Assembly (NCBI GenBank): GCA_946480485.1
Contig: CAMLJW010000302.1
Location: forward strand, 1-6,635
Direction of reading: 5' to 3'
DNA length: 6,635 nt
Source of the DNA: an uncultured Streptomyces sp.
GTDB lineage: Bacteria > Actinomycetota > Actinomycetes > Streptomycetales > Streptomycetaceae
In this document: in pieces, positions 4,880-6,635 of the stretch
Layout: every line of letters starts with the position of its first letter
How positions within the stretch are numbered: the stretch's first letter is position 1
The notes under the pieces: model-generated
Database searches by the model: none
Told to the model about the DNA's origin: nothing
The model's input: the letters and a program-made list of their open reading frames with translations, nothing else
Position numbers and translations under genes: made by a program

Positions 4880-6635
4880 TCAGCTCTTCAGCGCCGCCAG
4901 CGCCCTGCCGAGCAGAGCCGTGCGGTCGGCCGCCGAGGTGACGTGCTCCAGGCCGAAGCCGAGCAGCACGGTGTCATGTGTGGTGACCGCTCCGTACGTC
5001 TTGAAGAGCTCGCCGACGCGTCCCCAGTCCTGGACGACCGCGGGGCTGCCCGCGGGCGGCCCGGGCACGTTCCAGGCGCCGAGCGAGGACTCGAAGCCCT
5101 CCGTCTCGCCGGCCGTGCCGCCGATGACGACGGAGGCGTTGTCGGCGAGGACGCCGTGGCCGCCGGTGCCGGGGTCGCTGATGTAGCTCAGCGAGATCTC
5201 CACCGTCTTTCCGGCGTACTTGGAGAGATCGAAGTTGACGTCCTGCCAGCCCTCGGAGGCTCCGGTGAAGCTGTTCCAGGAACCGCTCGTCCCGGTCGGG
5301 GTGCAGCCTGCCGCGCCCGGAGTCAGATAGCGCTTGAGGCCGGGGTGCGCCTGGATGAAGTACCCGGTCTCGCACTCGGCCGGCACGGCGGTGCTGGTGG
5401 CGCCGCCCTTCTCCGGGAGCGTGGTCCAGTCGTCGGCTCCGGCCGTGTGCGCCTCGAGCACCGCATGGTCGTAGCCCTGCTCGGTGTCCCACAGGAGCCG
5501 GGTGCGAAGGGTGGGCGCGTCGGCCGCGCTCACTCCGGTGAGGTCGATGGTGCGGGCGAGACGGTTCCAGGCGAAGTCGGAGTGGGTGACGGCCGCCATG
5601 GCCGCGCCTTCGTACGGGCCGTACGGGTTGACGCTCCCGGGGTAGTGGCCCGCTCCCGCGCTCGCGAACTGCGGGTACGTGTCCGCGGGCAGCGTGTCCG
5701 AGGTGACGCCGTACGCTCCTGCCCCGTTCAGCGGGTTGCCGGGAGCGTCACCGAGCGCACCTGCCGCACCCGCGAGCTTCCCGGCGCCGTCGAACGCCGT
5801 GACGCCCGGAGTCGTCGTACGGGAGTGGGCGCCGAGGTAGTACTGGCTGAAGTCGTTCGTCAGGGCGCCCGGCAACTCCACGTTGCCGCCCGCCTGCTCG
5901 CCCGCCTCGATCAGCTTGCCGCCCTCGTTGAGGTAGGAGCGCAGCTGCAGCTGGGTGACGGAGCCGGGGCGGCCGGCGCCCGTGTAGTGGACGACCGTGG
6001 TGAAGTGCCCCAGGACGCCGAGCGCGTCCGGCACGCCCTGCGTGGCGACGTCCCAGACCAGGGGCTTGCGGCCGTTCGCCTTCAGGGCGTCGACGTAGGT
6101 CTGCGCCTGGCTCGCGGCGGCACCCTCCTCGGCGACCACCAGTGTGTCGGCGCGCGGCCGTTCGGCGATCGTGTACGTGAAGTGCTTGCTGGAGGTGGGT
6201 TTTCCGTTTCTGGTCTCGCCGGTGAACCAGACCTCGACCTTGTCGCCCGGCTCGCCGTCCTGGACCGGCGCCCGGTACGCGTCGAAGTAGAGGTTGTCCT
6301 CGCCTCCGAAGGTCTCGCCGCCGTCCCAGGCCTCGAGCGCCCGGTCGTCCGTACGGCCGCCGTTGACGCGGTATTTGAGCTCCTTGTCGCGTACGGACTT
6401 GCGGGCGACGACGGAGATCTCCTGGTCGGCGCCGCGCGAGTACGACGTCGTGAAGGTGGCCGGGGTGAAGTCGGGGGCGTCGATGCCGACCGGGGACTGC
6501 GGCCGGTCGGGCCGGGCGGCGGTCTCGGCGACGGAGAGCGCGAACGGGATGTTCTTCTCGAACTCCTGCTGGATCAGCTTCTCGTCGTCCGGGAACGTGA
6601 AGACCGAGGCGCAGTCCTCGGGCTTCCAGGCGTCG
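4880..6635 (-). CDS. Secreted M14-type zinc carboxypeptidase, C-terminal part (5' end outside the window)
   Basis: The frame is open from the window edge to TGA at 4882-4880, giving 584 residues with no start of its own. The first visible residues, including PDDEKLIQQEFEKNIPFALSVA (about 11-32), resemble the end of an M14 catalytic domain in large streptomycete carboxypeptidases; zinc ligands and catalytic Glu must lie upstream, so the peptidase call partly rests on remembered homologues. A beta-sandwich-like segment follows (about 50-160), then an alpha/beta segment from TLVVAEEG to LIEAGEQAGG (about 163-250) resembling a class I amidotransferase-like fold without a visible catalytic cysteine. 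Next comes a jelly-roll-like module similar to the tail of immune-inhibitor-A peptidases (SEGWQDVNFDLSKYAGKTVE, about 460-479; two cysteines nearby could pair), and a last segment TVLLGFGLEHV. No C-terminal membrane anchor is seen. An internal GTG at 6139 is not the true start. It probably digests extracellular peptides. Confidence 0.65.
   Translation of the reverse strand, partial: DAWKPEDCASVFTFPDDEKLIQQEFEKNIPFALSVAETAARPDRPQSPVGIDAPDFTPATFTTSYSRGADQEISVVARKSVRDKELKYRVNGGRTDDRALEAWDGGETFGGEDNLYFDAYRAPVQDGEPGDKVEVWFTGETRNGKPTSSKHFTYTIAERPRADTLVVAEEGAAASQAQTYVDALKANGRKPLVWDVATQGVPDALGVLGHFTTVVHYTGAGRPGSVTQLQLRSYLNEGGKLIEAGEQAGGNVELPGALTNDFSQYYLGAHSRTTTPGVTAFDGAGKLAGAAGALGDAPGNPLNGAGAYGVTSDTLPADTYPQFASAGAGHYPGSVNPYGPYEGAAMAAVTHSDFAWNRLARTIDLTGVSAADAPTLRTRLLWDTEQGYDHAVLEAHTAGADDWTTLPEKGGATSTAVPAECETGYFIQAHPGLKRYLTPGAAGCTPTGTSGSWNSFTGASEGWQDVNFDLSKYAGKTVEISLSYISDPGTGGHGVLADNASVVIGGTAGETEGFESSLGAWNVPGPPAGSPAVVQDWGRVGELFKTYGAVTTHDTVLLGFGLEHVTSAADRTALLGRALAALKS

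Noticed and set aside
4880..6139. Separate 419-residue gene starting at the internal GTG (6139)
   Set aside because: The frame stays open without a stop to the window edge, and the upstream residues continue a conserved streptomycete carboxypeptidase sequence, so this is only an internal Val codon.

Overview
The window reads as ordinary high-GC actinobacterial chromosome, almost certainly Streptomyces. The GC content is high, several starts are GTG, the Shine-Dalgarno sites are strong, and the terminator stems are GC-rich with no U-tract. Every gene I can support lies on the minus strand. In transcription order they are: the C-terminal part of a secreted M14-type zinc carboxypeptidase (6635 to 4880), gap (4676 to 3666), pgk (3474 to 2263), tpiA (2258 to 1482), secG (1342 to 1106), an RbpA-family RNA polymerase-binding protein with a complete zinc-ligand set (892 to 557), and the N-terminal part of pgi (272 to 1). 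From memory this is the order around the whiA-linked glycolytic cluster of Streptomyces coelicolor; I could not check this here.

Metabolically, gap, pgk and tpiA encode the triose-phosphate section of glycolysis and gluconeogenesis, and pgi the hexose-phosphate isomerase step. secG (translocon subunit) and the RbpA paralogue (transcription initiation factor) are unrelated in function but sit inside the cluster. pgk and tpiA are tightly coupled: the gap is 4 nt and the tpiA Shine-Dalgarno lies inside the last pgk codons. All other junctions are 139 to 284 nt long.

The intergenic regions are rich in structure. Strong inverted repeats follow the carboxypeptidase (15 bp perfect), gap (13 bp), tpiA (10 + 5 bp), secG (10 bp outer stem with an inner hairpin) and the RbpA-like gene (8 bp). 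Each is a candidate terminator, so the cluster probably works as several transcription units rather than one operon. The RbpA-like gene has a plausible vegetative promoter, a hairpin at the predicted 5' end of its mRNA, and a 9-nt sequence upstream that could pair with its ribosome binding site. The RbpA-like/pgi spacer contains a perfect six-copy octamer array (GGCTCAAC), the most unusual piece of DNA in the window.

I see no CRISPR array, insertion sequence, tRNA, phage gene or toxin-antitoxin pair, and no evidence of an undescribed multi-gene system. The points worth a second look are regulatory (the octamer array, leader structures, intergenic repeats) plus the RbpA paralogue and the domain layout of the carboxypeptidase tail.
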